This document shows, in pieces, positions 24,049 to 36,420 of a DNA stretch of 64,000 nucleotides. The notes beneath the pieces are model-generated. The model ran no database searches. It saw nothing but the letters and a program-made list of their open reading frames with translations, and was not told where the DNA came from. Source of the DNA: Lycorma delicatula (lineage: Eukaryota; Arthropoda; Insecta; Hemiptera; Fulgoridae); NCBI RefSeq assembly GCF_047948215.1, contig NC_134456.1, positions 84,894,515 through 84,958,514 on the forward strand, written 5' to 3'. A program made the position numbers and the translations under genes. Numbering within the stretch: position 1 is the stretch's first letter; every line of letters begins with the position of its first letter.

Positions 24049-24650
24049 TGTTGCAAGAGTTTATTTTATAAACATTACTTAAGGTATATCTACCTATCCT
24101 AATTATTTAAATAGACAGCTGTAATTAGTGAAATTACATAACTAATTTAATATTTATAAATATATTTTTTAACAACATACTTTTTCAGCATATGTGTAAC
24201 TGAATGGAGGGTTTAATTCTACATATAAAGGTTGTTAATTAAAAAATATATTTTAATACAACAAAAATAATCATGAGTACATGTGTAATAAAATATAATT
24301 TCCCTGAACTAATCATGTATCTTATATAAAATGTAGGTCAAATATAAATAATGTAGGCGTTTTAGTTACAGCCTTACCCTTCATAACCTTTGGCAAAGAA
24401 ACAGATCACCCATAATTATATTTGTTAAAGACTTAGTCAGCCTATACCTGTTTCTCTAGGCCATCAGCCTACAAATAATAACATAAATTTATACTTTTTA
24501 TAACGTCATTAAACTGATACTTTTACTTTGCATGATCTTAATTTGTTATTTATTATGGCATTCAATAATCTTATTTATAATAAGTTATCATATTCAATGA
24601 TTTTTATTAAAAATAGTTAAATCTTTAACTTAATTCAAAGCAGATGAAAT

Positions 24651-24735
24651 AACTGTACATAATAATGTACAGTTGCTTTAATTTAAGTTAATGTACATTT
24701 AAAAGCCATTACCCACCAACTAATGGGTAATGGCT
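24651..24735. repeat. Two adjacent perfect hairpins
   Basis: The first is AACTGTACAT-AATA-ATGTACAGTT at 24651-24674. The second has arms AGCCATTACCCA / TGGGTAATGGCT at 24704-24715 and 24724-24735 with an 8-nt loop. Both stems are perfect. They may be the core of a small foldback element; there is no gene beside them. Confidence 0.6.
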
Positions 24736-25518
24736 TCTCACCAGGTAATGTTGGATTAAAACCTCTTACATAGTGACCAGGTGTTATGAATAACCAAGCT
24801 GTCTAAAATGTGCAAAGGATAAATTTTGTTTATACTATTAAAATTAAAAACAGAAACAATTACATAAATAAAGAACAATCAGTGAATATTAGTAAATGGG
24901 AAAAAGAGTTTTATCTGAGGGTTTTACCTTCAAATACTTGAAATGCAGACTGTTTGTAATTTTAGTTAGTCAAAGTTATAGTTTATTTTAATAGTCAATC
25001 ATTATAGGTATTGAATTAAATTTCAGTATTAGAATTGTTATAAATCAGGGAAAGTATTCATTTGACACTTTCAAGTTTTGAAGAGTAGACACACTTTGTA
25101 TTTGTTTAGTTATAGTTACATACTATTACAAGAATTGCATATTGATATTAATCTGAATTGACATTACCTTCAGCTTTCAAAATAGTTGTTAAAGAGCTGA
25201 TTGCAACAATGATTTTTCCACTTGACCAACTCGTGGATTATGAAGTATACAATTTATATTCACTTAAAAACCAATAAAAAAAGATTTTATATATGTATAA
25301 AAAATATAAAAAACAAATAGTTTAAAACTACAAAATAAACCTTTGCTATGAGCAGTCCAAGCCAAAGAAAAAGGTTAGATTATAATATAGTCAACTTCAC
25401 CCAATTCTTGTCTGGACTTATTACCAATCTGTTTGACTTCCTTTATGTTAAGTATCATAAGAAAAAATTATGTAATTTTATTTGATTGATAAAATAATTC
25501 AGACAGAAACTTAAAAAG

Positions 25519-25629
25519 GAGCTTGATGGAGATTTATAGCATAAGAAAAATGCCATGCCTGATCAGGATTCTTACCTGGGACCTCTGGATGAAATGCCGA
25601 GATGCTTTCACTCTGCCATGAAGATCGGC
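25519..25629 (-). repeat. tRNA-derived SINE, family B
   Basis: The minus strand reads GGCAGAGTGAAAGCATCTCGG (A-box side), TTCATCCAGAGGTCCCAGG, then a B box degraded to AAGAATCCTGATC, followed by AGGCATGGCATTTTTC. The head resembles a tRNA. A 89-codon plus-strand open frame starting at 25555 lies across it and is not a gene. A second, more degraded copy is at 27025-27140. Confidence 0.65.
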
Positions 25630-26739
25630 ATTTGTTACAATAATTTTCAGAAAAATTTTGTTTATAAATGGCACTCAGTTATTAGTCTTCTATTACTATT
25701 TAATACAATAAAAGATATTTCCCAACTATCAAATTTTAGTGTTTTTGGACTATTTTTACAATTATTTTTAAAAGTTCATTTTGATAAGTCTCCAAGCAAG
25801 TTAGAGTTGCCGCCGGTTTCTTAGTTCTTCTATATTTATTATGTCAATGGCATTTTATTTGTTCTAATGACCATCATAATGAAATTTTCCATATTGCATA
25901 TATAAAAAGAATAACTTATGCAGTTAGTTTCTCATTTGGTGGTGGCACAAGTTTAACAATTTAAACTACTATTGGGTAAGTTGACCTTCCTATCTCCAAA
26001 ATCCAATGTAATTGATTACGCATACTTAAACATTAAGAATTGATTTTATGAATTTTACATAATACCAAAAGTTTAGATCGCACATTCTGGGTATGCATCA
26101 TGATGTTGATTATTACTGTAGTAAGTGTCTTAGAAAAGATTAATTAGAAAAATTTATATCTGGCATGGTTTAATGAATGACATGAAAAATTAAGTTAATA
26201 AATCATGTGCAAGAAAACTTATTCTTCTTATATGAACAGATTTAGAGAAATTAATCCAGAAACAAAATATTCATGGTAACAGAAGGAAGCATAGGGAATA
26301 AATATTTTATGAATGTAATAAGGAAAATATTCTTTATAGGATAATTTCCAAGCTTTTACCTATTTCTTTCTTATCATTCTGCAAATAATTGTTGGTATCT
26401 TATATTCTGATGTGGATCAATTAAGGCTCTACAAGATTATAAAATTAAACTTAGAATTTAGTGACCCTTTGACTCGACAGATCATGAGAACATACTTAAA
26501 TGTGAAGAGTTGATTTTATCAATTTTACATAATACTAAAAGTTTAGATTTGGTATTATTATTTAAAAGAATATTATGATTATGTTTTTATTATACAAAAT
26601 TTTTTTTGAACACACAAATTAGAAACTTGTACAACAAATTGTTGAGTAAGCTGAAGTAAATATACTTTTGGTTTTATGTCAGACTTATATTCTTTGAGAG
26701 TTATCTTAAGCAATGATCTTATTTTGTTTTTTTATTATA

Positions 26740-27000
26740 AATGTACAATCCAGTCTTGTTCACAACTGTTCTGGAATTCCTCTGAGAAGTAATTTGGGTC
26801 CTTTGTTGTTTTTGTTGCAAACTAATGATCTATTGTGTATGATTAAATATGTGGATGATTATATTAAAATATACAGAGCTAAAAGTACTGCAACTCAGTT
26901 TTTGTATATTCAGAATGAGATGATTGAAATACAAAAATGGCTTCAATAACAAATCTCTACTGAAATTAAACCCTAATTACAAACTTGTATAAATTTTTAT
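26740..27000 (+). mobile_element. LINE reverse transcriptase fragment (CR1/Jockey-like)
   Basis: The plus strand encodes CSGIPLRSNLGPLLFLLQTN followed by DLLCMIKYVDDYIKIYRAK and EMIEIQKWLQ. These match the RT motifs GVPQGSxLGPLLF...NDL and YADDxKIY of CR1/Jockey LINEs, with the active site as VDD. It is about 75 codons long, with a stop straight after. It is a different family from the LINE copies at 19 kb and 55 kb. Confidence 0.65.
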
Positions 27001-27024
27001 TTTCTTTATAACAATGACTTCTGT

Positions 27025-27140
27025 GACAAGTCTGCTTCACCTCAAAGGTTCAGATTTCAAATCCTGGTCACTTCTCATAAGCTAGAAATATTTCTTGTCA
27101 TACTCCTACACATTAGCTACAGTTAATCATTAATTTAAAA
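27025..27140 (+). repeat. tRNA-derived SINE, family B, degraded copy
   Basis: The plus strand has CTTCACCTCAAAGGTTCAGA followed by a B-box-like TTCAAATCCTGGTCA, and then CTCATAAGCTAGAAAT, in the same order as the copy at 25519-25629. The match is partial. Confidence 0.45.
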
Positions 27141-28908
27141 AAAATTACATTTTTCACTATGCAAATGTAAGTTATTCAATTATGATAAAATGTAAGGGTT
27201 AGAACAGGAATAAGATTGTTGATCTTGGTATTTATAAGCGAGATAAAACTATCACATTTATGGTTGTAAATACAAATTCTACAGCATATCAAAGCTAAAA
27301 AAATATAGCTTGTGCCAGCTTAAAATAAAATTTAATATAGGCCTAGTATAATTTTGTGGTACTAGTATCACATTCATATTCATAGGATTCAAATTTTATA
27401 AAGTAAATTTTGTGTAACATGTAATGCAAAACATTTAAAAAAATTCCTGTCCATATGAGTTTTTAACAGATTACTGCAAGTTATGTTCCATATACCACTG
27501 TTAAAAATTAAGTATAACTTCTTGCAATTAATAATGGTGGTTTTCACTTGCCCAAATTGACATATTTATTTGTACGTCAATTTAATATTATATAAACTGT
27601 ACTTATACACAGATATAGAACACTTTCCATTGCTTCCTAAGTGCAGATCAGGGATGGATCACCATGCCAATTCATATTTTAAAAGAATATTATGAATATA
27701 TTATACAATTATTTTTTTTGAACATAAATTAAAAACTAGTACAACAAATTATTATGTTAACACAAATTCTTAGGCCTAACATAAATTAGACTCTTATTGA
27801 TTTATATTTATTTAATGCTATTGTCTCAATTGTTTTGCTGTCATTTTATTTAAGTAAATCCTTAAGAGTAAAACTTGTTAATGTAATCCAATTAAAATCA
27901 AAACAGTACTTGAACTAACATGTATGGGCATATGGGCAGGCTTACATGCGAATCACATCTACAAGACTTATGGATAATGGATGGGATTAGGGTAAAATAT
28001 TACAAATTGCATTATATTAAGTGGGTTTAGTTTTTCCTGTGTATTTAGATCTGATGATGCAATTAAGAATAAATACAAAAATTAAACAAAAGAATGATGA
28101 AAAGGTTTAATAGTATTGAGAAGAAATAACATTATTTAAATGGTTGATTACATAACTAGTATATGATTATAGTGTTATATGTAGATATGGTGTGTTGTGA
28201 ATCGCACTGATACATGGGACATGACTCAGCAGAATTATGACAAACTCACTCACACAAACATTTTGTTTATTCTTTCATATAAGATAACAAAATATAGTAC
28301 AGTTATAATTTAAAATCTAAAATCTTTACCATCTCACTTTCTCTACTAGTTTTCAGTTATTTAAGTCTAGGAACTAGATACCACAGGCTATTAAAAAAAT
28401 AAAAGCAAATGCCTATCTGGTACATATTCCTTAACAATATTTTGTAGTTACTGTCTATTGTTAAAAATGAGAATTGGGGTGTATTTCCTGTGTAATGTCA
28501 GAAAGCCAAAATGACTATAGACATTAATTAAAAAAATAAATTATAACTCCTTTCAAGGTGATCTCGAATTATAATCTGGTTAATTTTATCGAAGTATAAT
28601 TGGTTAATTTCATTAACCAATGAAAGGACTGTAATATTGGATTCTTAGAATGTTATTGACGAGGTATTTAAATTAAAAAAAAAAAAACATTAAGATAACT
28701 TCTAATTGGATCTTAGTTCATTGTTTTCCAGCACTTGATTTTACAACAATATTCCAATTAATTGCTTGAAAGCAAATGATGCGATCAGGATAAGATTTCA
28801 CACATGTGACTGCAGTCATATCAATTAAGCATGCATGCACCAGAAGGCTGTAAGAGCTTTGAAAGTGTGTTATGATAAAAGTGTAGATAATTTGTTTACT
28901 TGCTCTTG

Positions 28909-28913
<5 letters not shown>

Positions 28914-28955
<42 letters not shown>
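28914..28955. repeat. (TA)n microsatellite
   Basis: About 40 bp of near-perfect TA repeats. Confidence 0.9.
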
Positions 28956-28957
<2 letters not shown>

Positions 28958-29247
28958 ATAAGTTTTAAAAGCAATACATATATATTAACTGCTTTATTTT
29001 ACTGATAGTTGCTGTATGTTAAATGCCATACCCAAAAAGATTGGGCAACATAACATGAGATACAAGTATCAATGGCCATTCTTAGGATAATAATCACCCA
29101 TATCTGTTATATTAAGAGAAACAAGATAAAAAGCTATGGAAGTGAGGAGTAAAGAGGTTTCCTATTGTCTTGTTCTATCAGCCACACATTCTGTTGAACA
29201 TTAGCAAACCAAGCCTTTTTTTATTGTATTTGTCCATATCTTCCTCT

Positions 29248-31085
29248 GTACTAATTATATCAAAGACAAAAGTAAAACCTAGCTTTCCACCAGCAGTACA
29301 GAATTTAACAATGTTTCTTACCTCTTACCTTATCTTATTGTTTCTCCTATTTTTACATTAAAAGCGCTTTTGAGGGCTTCCCTCATCATCAGTTAATCAA
29401 AATTAAAAACATTAAAAATTACCACATATTGTAAAATATGTAGTCAAAAATAAAATAAAAATAAAAATATTGCCTGTGGCCAGCCATGTGACAGAATGAT
29501 TTTTTAGTTCTGTTACCCAATTTTAAATGTAATTTGAGAAAGGGAAAGGGTAATTTAGGTGGAATAAAAAAAATGTATTTGTTACTTACAAAAGAGATTT
29601 AATAAAAAGCTATTACTTACATAATTGTTAAAGAATATGCTCAAAATGCCAATCCCTTGCGGTAATACACGCACAGACTCTTTTCAGCATATTAGCAGAA
29701 ATCTTTTTAAGTTGCATTGGAAATATTCGTGATTAAGTCTGTAATATTGACTTTAAGTTCATCAATAGTGTGAGGATTGTTTTTGAAGGCCTCGGACTTA
29801 ATATAGCCCCACAAAAAGTAGTCAGGAGATGCGAGGTCTAGGGACCTTGGAGGCCATAAGCCCTTGCTTATTATTCGATCATCACAGAACTCTTGCAGAA
29901 AATCCATGGTTTCTTGAGATGTGTGGCATGTAGCGCTGTCTTGCTGAAACCAGCAATACCGTTCTTAAGGTTCCAGGAGGGACACAAATTGATACACAAT
30001 ATTCCTGTATAGTTCACCATTTACTATCTGTTCGAAGAATATGGGTCCGACTATACGATGACGAGATATCGCACACCACACACCAGTTTTTTCAGGATGC
30101 AAAGATTTGTCTTGTAAAGCGTTAAGATTTTCAACCGCCCAAATTCGACAGTTTTGACTGTTCACATAACCGTCGAAATGGATCCAAGCTTCATCACTGA
30201 AGAACACTGTGTTTAAAAATTTGATTCTGTTATCATTTACGAGAGACCTAAACCGACGGCAATATTGCAATGGCTTGTTTAAATCTGGAGGCTGAAGCTC
30301 TTGGACTAATCGTACGCGATACAGATACAATTTCAATTTTTTAGCGGCTTTCTGAACACTCGAATATCACAAACCGACTTGCGTGGAAAATTTTTGTAAA
30401 CTTTTCCGTGGAGAATTGAGCAATCTTGTTTTCACATTCTCTAAAACATCATCTGTCAAACGAGTTGGTTGATCACTATGTTTTCTGTCGCAAACAGTAC
30501 CTGTCTCTCGAAATCGGTTTGCTAGCCTAGAAATTGACATTTTTTCTGGCGGAGGAACATCAACAAATTTAATTTGAAATGATTCTTTTATACTCGTGTA
30601 CGATTTTATAGAAAAATATTGTTCAAGAATGAAAACTCGTTGTTCTATGGTAAAAGACATTCGTAACACGACCGGAAGAGGCACAAAAGTTTACACAGCT
30701 CAAGGAGAATCAACTCACACTGCCGTATCTATACCGGTTGAGTAGCGCTACCAACTTCGTGTCACAAAACAAAATCTCCTTTCTTAGAAAAAAAATTACC
30801 AGGCATTAACAATTGGGTAACAGGACTAAAAAATCACCTTGTATTTTTATTTTTGACTACATATTTTACAATAAGCGGCAATTTTTAATGTTTTAATTTT
30901 GATGTATAATTTAAAAAAATTTTTAAATAATTTTGATGTATAATTTTTAACTGATGATGAGGAAACCCCTAAAAAGCACTTTTACTGTAAAAATTGGTGA
31001 AAAAATAAGATAAGGTAATAAACACTGTTAGATTCTGTACTGCTAGTGGAAAGCTAGGTTTTACTTTTTGTTTGATATATATATA
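29248..31085. repeat. Long inverted repeat enclosing a mariner
   Basis: The left arm (29248-29470) and the reverse complement of the right arm (30841-31085) align over about 220-240 bp. Shared blocks include AGTAAAACCTAGCTTTCCAC, AGCAGTACAGAAT, TTACCTTATCTTATT, TCATCATCAGTTAA, AACATTAAAAATT and ATTGTAAAATATGTAGTCAA. The right arm has a short extra duplication. The Tc1/mariner at 29495-30841 lies between the arms, 25 bp from the left one. The arms look like a foldback or MITE-like element that either received the mariner at its centre or was built around it. Confidence 0.75.
29495..30841 (-). mobile_element. Near-complete Tc1/mariner element with TIRs
   Basis: The ends form terminal inverted repeats of about 30 bp: GATTTTTTAGTTCTGTTACC at the left and GATTTTTTAGTCCTGTTACC as the reverse complement at the right. 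A transposase frame runs on the minus strand from an ATG at 30684, or the ATG of MSFTIEQRVFILEQY just inside, to a stop at 29628. It has only two in-frame stops (near 30367 and 29965) and one frameshift near 29707. Motifs in order are MSISRLANRFRETGTV (helix-turn-helix), FFSDEAWIHFDGYVNSQNCR (first Asp), GVWCAISRHRIVGPIFFE, CWFQQDSATCHT (second Asp) and SPDYFLWGYIKS (third Asp, about 38 residues on). This is the best preserved transposon in the window and probably a recent arrival. Confidence 0.9.
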
Positions 31086-31410
31086 TTTATATATATCAAA
31101 GACAAATACAATAATTCATTTTTATTTCAATTTACAATTTAAAATGTTGAAAAAAAATATATATATATAAAAAATTTATTTTATATTGGAAAAGGATCTT
31201 TTAACAATTTTAAATCTCAATTTTAATGTGCAATTTGCAACGTACAATTTTAATTTTAATGTGTAATTTACAACAAAAGATCTGAAAAATTATAGAGCAA
31301 CTGATGATGTGAGGTACTCGTGAAAGTGCTCTTGCTTGAATTATGGAATGAGTAGGTGTCATCCTATTTTATTTTATTTTATTAATTCTGTACTTGGGTT
31401 GATCGGATTA

Positions 31411-31417
31411 ATATAAT

Positions 31418-31450
<33 letters not shown>

Positions 31451-31455
31451 ATGTA
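31411..31455. repeat. (TG)n / (TA)n microsatellite
   Basis: A short run of TA followed by about 11 TG units. Confidence 0.85.
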
Positions 31456-33828
31456 CGTAGATTCCATAAACATTGATGAAGACAGTCTTGTATCATACTA
31501 AAATCTTTTTGGTGTACCATATTGCTTCAGAAAAAGATGTCTTTATACTGGTTGTATGCCTCTTGCAAAGGTGCAACTAGTCTCCATGTACTCATGTAAT
31601 TTCACCTGGCACAGATAACATTTTCCTGCCATGGAGGTCTTCTGAAAATATGTTTATTAAATAGTGTTTGATGAAACATAATAATTTAGCTTAGCTATAT
31701 ACGATCCTCTTAAAAATTAAAAATTCATAATAAATAATGAGGCTTCAACTCTTACTGGGTATTATGATGTAATATCAAATAATGCAGTAAACGTTCTGAA
31801 GTTTCTGGGAAATTTGGATATGTACATGGATGATAGTAATGCCAATGAGTTTATTTAATATAAATAAAGTTATAAGAGATTGATAGATATAGATAGTAAA
31901 TTTGGATGCTAAATCCAAAATGAAATCATATCTTTTACCATACCTGTCGTATTCAACAATGACATGATAATTCATGATGTTATCATCCATGATTGTGATA
32001 CTTGAAAAGATTACTTTCAACTAAAGTATTTTTCATTTATATATTTTTAAACATAAATTACATTAACAACTGTTTCCTTTATATAAAGTTTCTTGAACTT
32101 CTATCATAAAATGCAACTAACAAAATACAATTCCAACATATACTGAAAATATGAAATGACTGGGATTTATTCATTGAATCTCAAACAGTACAAGTGCACA
32201 TAAATTCTCAGGTTTAGATTCATGATTTAACCTTAATACACTCATAAGGGGAAAAATATCATAGGGGAATTCTATGAGGTTTAAAATATCTCATAGACCC
32301 AAATGAATAAAACCATTTTGCAATTTATTCTCTTCACAAAATAAAAATAAAAACAACCCAAAAAAATCACACAACATATACTAACAATACAAAATCATAA
32401 ATGTCAGTCACTTGACAAGCACAGATCTCCAGTAATATACAAATTACATTGCACTAACTGCACAAATTGAAAATTTTAAGAGTAAATTGGTTTGGTTGTC
32501 GTGAAAATAAGTTTGTAAAAAATTAACCATTTTTTACTTTTATTTTTTTTACTCATACCTTTTAACATTTAGCCTCCTTTTTTTGTTTCCACCACTTCTC
32601 TCTTAATTACTGACATTTTCTCTTAATATTAATCTTCATTTTTCCCCTTTTTTTTAAGCTTACTGTTTTTAGTCATATTTATATGACAATGAATATTTTC
32701 TTTGCTTATAAATGCTTTATAATATATTTTATAGTATTTTTAAAACTAGGCTGTAGGCAAAAAATTAAGTTATGTATGTGTTAGTCAAGTGTATTTACAG
32801 AGTGATCTCATTGAGGTCATGTCCTAATGCTCAGAGGCCAATATATAAGACAATGTTTCTATTGCTTTACTATGACATGATATCAGGTTAAGTTTTCAAT
32901 AGTTGGGACATAAATTTATAGATAACTTTAAATTAATTACAGCAAAGAGCTCCAAAAACCATCAAAACATTGATAATAATTTTTATTACTATTTCTGGCA
33001 TGATCCATCAAATATTTTCAAAAGCAATAAAATATTACGGCACATTAAAAACTTTTTGCTACAAAATACATTATATGATGTTAAAAAATTAATGAAGTCA
33101 AGCTGATTATAATATAACAAACTCCTGAAAATAAAAAAAGAATTCAATAATGTTACAACATAAAAAAGTAGGACTGAAAATGCTGAGAAAAGTTCCATAA
33201 TAAATATAAAATAAACAAGTAATTTATTAATAAAACTTTAAAATTTAAATATTATTTTATGAATAGTATTATTTATTTTGTACATAACTAATTTAAAGTG
33301 TAGATAATATAATAATAAATCTGTAAATAATTTTGATTACAAGTCAGATCTTCAATTAAGTCGATCCAAATCCATTTAACAATAACACGCACAATCGTAC
33401 TGTGTAATCAATATCACTTATTTTTAAAATTAATTTAAGATATAAAACAAAACAATTGATTTAAAGTAATCATAAAAAACACATCTTGAAAAAGTCTTGA
33501 TAAGTCACATTAACAGTATAACCAGTACAGTTTCCTGGGGTGGTTTTAAATGATAATTTTTTCCTTGAAATATCACAAAATACTTTACTTTTATAAATAA
33601 TAACTGCATTTTAACCATTATACAAGTAACTATAGTTCATTGATTTAATTTTATAAATATCTTAATAAGAACAAAATATTTACATAGTGCTTAATGAAAT
33701 TCATAAACGGTACCGCATTTTTTATAAATAGATTTTTAACATAATAAATCATTGTTATATTTTACTTTGTAGAAATTAAATATTTATATTTGTTCATGCT
33801 ACTATATATTACATTGCAATGTTTTGTT
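31456..33828. other. Intergenic DNA downstream of Arl5
   Basis: AT-rich, with no gene recognised. A few open frames of 60-80 codons are low-complexity and have no family resemblance. Confidence 0.5.
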
Positions 33829-33838
33829 TTTATTTATT
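33829..33838 (-). terminator. Candidate polyadenylation signals of Arl5
   Basis: Overlapping AATAAA hexamers on the minus strand lie about 160 nt past the Arl5 stop codon. Such hexamers are common in AT-rich DNA, so the position is only a candidate for 3' end formation. Confidence 0.3.
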
Positions 33839-33997
33839 TTATTATTTTTTATAATTACACATCACTATTACACAATCATTATTTTGAACAATTCATACTG
33901 CATACCCACAGGCATCAGTTCTCTCAATACCTGAGGAAAAAACCGGTTTTTTTTGCACTTAACTCATACAGTAATCATTAAATTTCCACTATTCTTG

Positions 33998-34046
33998 TCA
34001 CTTTCGTTTTAATCTGCTGCATATCCACTCTAACCCTTGATATAAC
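33998..34046 (-). CDS. Arl5: ADP-ribosylation factor-like 5, terminal coding exon
   Basis: A 49-nt terminal coding exon. After a TTGTTCTAG acceptor, G completes Gly164. The frame then reads LYQGLEWICSRLKRK and stops at TGA (33998-34000), matching the conserved Arl5 C terminus and giving a 179-residue protein. It is too short to appear as an ORF and was found by searching downstream for the expected tail. A degraded second copy lies about 540 bp upstream on the same strand, at 34541-34590. Confidence 0.92.
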
Positions 34047-34540
34047 CTAGAACAAATAAATAATTTAAAATTAATTTAAAGAAAATACATTACCAACTAA
34101 ATTTGAAATTCTATTTACTATTTACATGTCTGTGTTATCACATTTACAACTAAAGTCTGATTGCTTTTGAAAAAATGGAAAGAACTAAGACGAAGGTATT
34201 GATCGGTATGATTATGTGGTAGAAGAACAATGAGTGAAAAAAGTTGGTAGAGATTATTGCAGGAAAAAAATATTTGGTAGAACAGGCAGATGCTGAGGGG
34301 AGTGTGGGTAGGAAGTTGCAGCTAGGAAAGGTATAACTTAAATGAATATGGATTTATGTAGAAAAAGAAATTCCAAACTTCTTACTCATAAACATATTTT
34401 ATCATTTTAAAGATGTTGGTACAGTTTAATTTCTCATGCGTGAGGTAAAATCACTAGCAGACTGCATTTAATTATGACTCAGGTTGCTCTATTTAATACT
34501 GTACTACCTATGTTTGTTCTCTTTTATTAAGTTTTGTTTG

Positions 34541-34590
34541 TCACTTGCATTTTAATCTGTTTTACATTCACTTTTAATATAATAACCTAG
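34541..34590 (-). pseudogene. Decayed duplicate of the Arl5 terminal exon
   Basis: This segment aligns along its full length with the real terminal exon at 33998-34050. The shared pieces include the TTCTAGGTTAT acceptor junction, the CAGATTAAAA stretch and the closing AAGTGA. The copy has a 3-nt shortening and in-frame stops (TAA, TGA, TAA), so it cannot supply a normal C terminus. The acceptor AG is kept, so it could in principle be spliced as a cryptic exon. It appears to be an old local duplication, possibly with a few dozen flanking bases. Confidence 0.7.
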
Positions 34591-35109
34591 AACAATAATT
34601 ACCAAGCCATGAAATAGTTAATGGGGAAAAATGAAAGGACACATTTGAAAATGTAATACACCAATAACACTTTTTTAATATGATACATGGGATGGTATTA
34701 CTGCTTCAGAGACGAACACGGGATTAGATTTTGGAAATCTCAAAAGTAAAGTGGCTTCCTAACAAAGTAATTGTTTGTAACTTATAGAAAACACCACTTA
34801 ATGTACTTAATTATAATGGGAGATGAAATCAAACTGCTGTAGTTGATTTTGCCTGCTGTTTTGATTATATTTTAATAATTAAGTACAGCTAACAAAGATG
34901 ACAGCTACGTTTTCTGTTATAGTTTTTGTAATCAAGATGTATAATAACTGTTTTAATATATTTTATGCTTGTTTACACACAGAAATATATGCATCATTTA
35001 CCATTTAAAGAAAAATACATGAAAACATGGTTTTGACTGGAATACTTCAAACTACCTCTCCTAACCACTACTGCTATTCTTTCACTTTCTTATATATAAC
35101 TTGAAATCA

Positions 35110-36420
35110 CTATATAAGGTGTAAAAAAAAATCAAGTGTGAGAATTTTAATTTTTATCAAAAAGAATTTACTTTTTTTATACTTATACTTTTACACTGTT
35201 CCCTTCAAAGTAGTCTCCCAGATGGGCCCCACTTATGCCAGAGTTTCTTCCATTCCTCAAAACATTTGTGGAAAACATTTTTTGGTATAGGTTTCAGTTC
35301 ACTTACCAATTTGTTAACTATTTAATTACTGTTGCAAACCATTGTTGTCCTTTCTATGTTCTCTTAATCAGTGGTAACAAGAAAGGGTTGCAGGATGCCA
35401 TGTCCGGAGAACATGGAGGCTGTAGCATAATTATGTATAATTTTTAGTTAAATAATCACAAATTAATAACAAAATGTGAGCTGGAGTGTTATAATGTGTA
35501 AAATCCAAGAATTGTTAGCCCACATTTGTGGTCAATTTTTTTAGACTGCATTTGTAAACAGTGTACAGCTGCTAAGCACTACACTGTTAACATTGTGTTT
35601 TTCATACAAACTTGTAAGAATTAATAATGGATGGAGCCACTGTAACTGCAAAAACACTTAACACTCGATCCAACTTGGCAAATTTTTTTCAGTCTCAGCT
35701 CTTCAGAAAGGTTTCATTGTGATAACTGGACCTTTCTTTCAATATCATAACTATACACCTACAATGTGAATCATCAATGTGTTCTGTACACCCACCACAT
35801 AAAAGCCACATTTCAATAATTTTAAGCTATCAATGATGTCAGTTAACAAATTTTCTGTGATGATTTTGTTGAAAATTCAACATCTTTGGAAATAATTTGC
35901 TGCTACTTGTTTCATATCCAAAATGTCAGTCAAGATTATTTTGTACAAGCCATAAGTGATTCCTGCCTCTTCAGTAACTTCTGTAATAATGATTAAATGA
36001 TTACTGATCACAATGTCCTTTATTTTGTCAATAATTTCATAGGTTGTTGATGTATTCGGACATCTAACCCTTTTGTCATCTTCAATGTCTTCACGGCCTT
36101 CTTGAAACCTTTTGCACTAATTATAAACCTTTTGTACTGACATAACATCTCTCCAAAAATCTTCTGTAACATTTTCACCATTTTATTCACTTTTTAACGC
36201 AAAATTTAATCCAAATCCTTTGTTCCATCATTTTCAAATAAAATAAATTGCCACTTTTAATAAAATTGTCCAAATTACTCAGATGCAAAATTTGGTCTAC
36301 ACATCTAATATGGCTGAAAACATTGATATATATATTATACATTACAGAAGTGCTGCTATCACATACGAAATAGAAAAACTCAGTCGAAAAGACATAGTGA
36401 ATATTTTTCAACCTCATTAA
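35110..36420 (-). mobile_element. Decayed mariner-family transposon in an Arl5 intron
   Basis: Minus-strand fragments read in mariner order: a helix-turn-helix region with FKKA/EDDKRVRCPNTSTTYEII, then NNSWILHI (second-Asp block, altered), SPDMASCNPFLLPLIKRT (third-Asp block) and ELKPIPKNVFHKCFEEWKKL near the C terminus. The third catalytic Asp has become Asn (SCN where family members have PCD). Stops and frameshifts are numerous. The ends are not sharply defined. Confidence 0.65.

Noticed and set aside
24651..24735. Bacterial-type terminators
   Set aside because: The region is eukaryotic intergenic DNA with no adjacent gene, so the stems are reported only as hairpins.
25555..25824. 89-codon plus-strand open frame as a gene
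   Set aside because: Its first third is the antisense of a tRNA-derived SINE and the remainder is AT-rich with no family resemblance.
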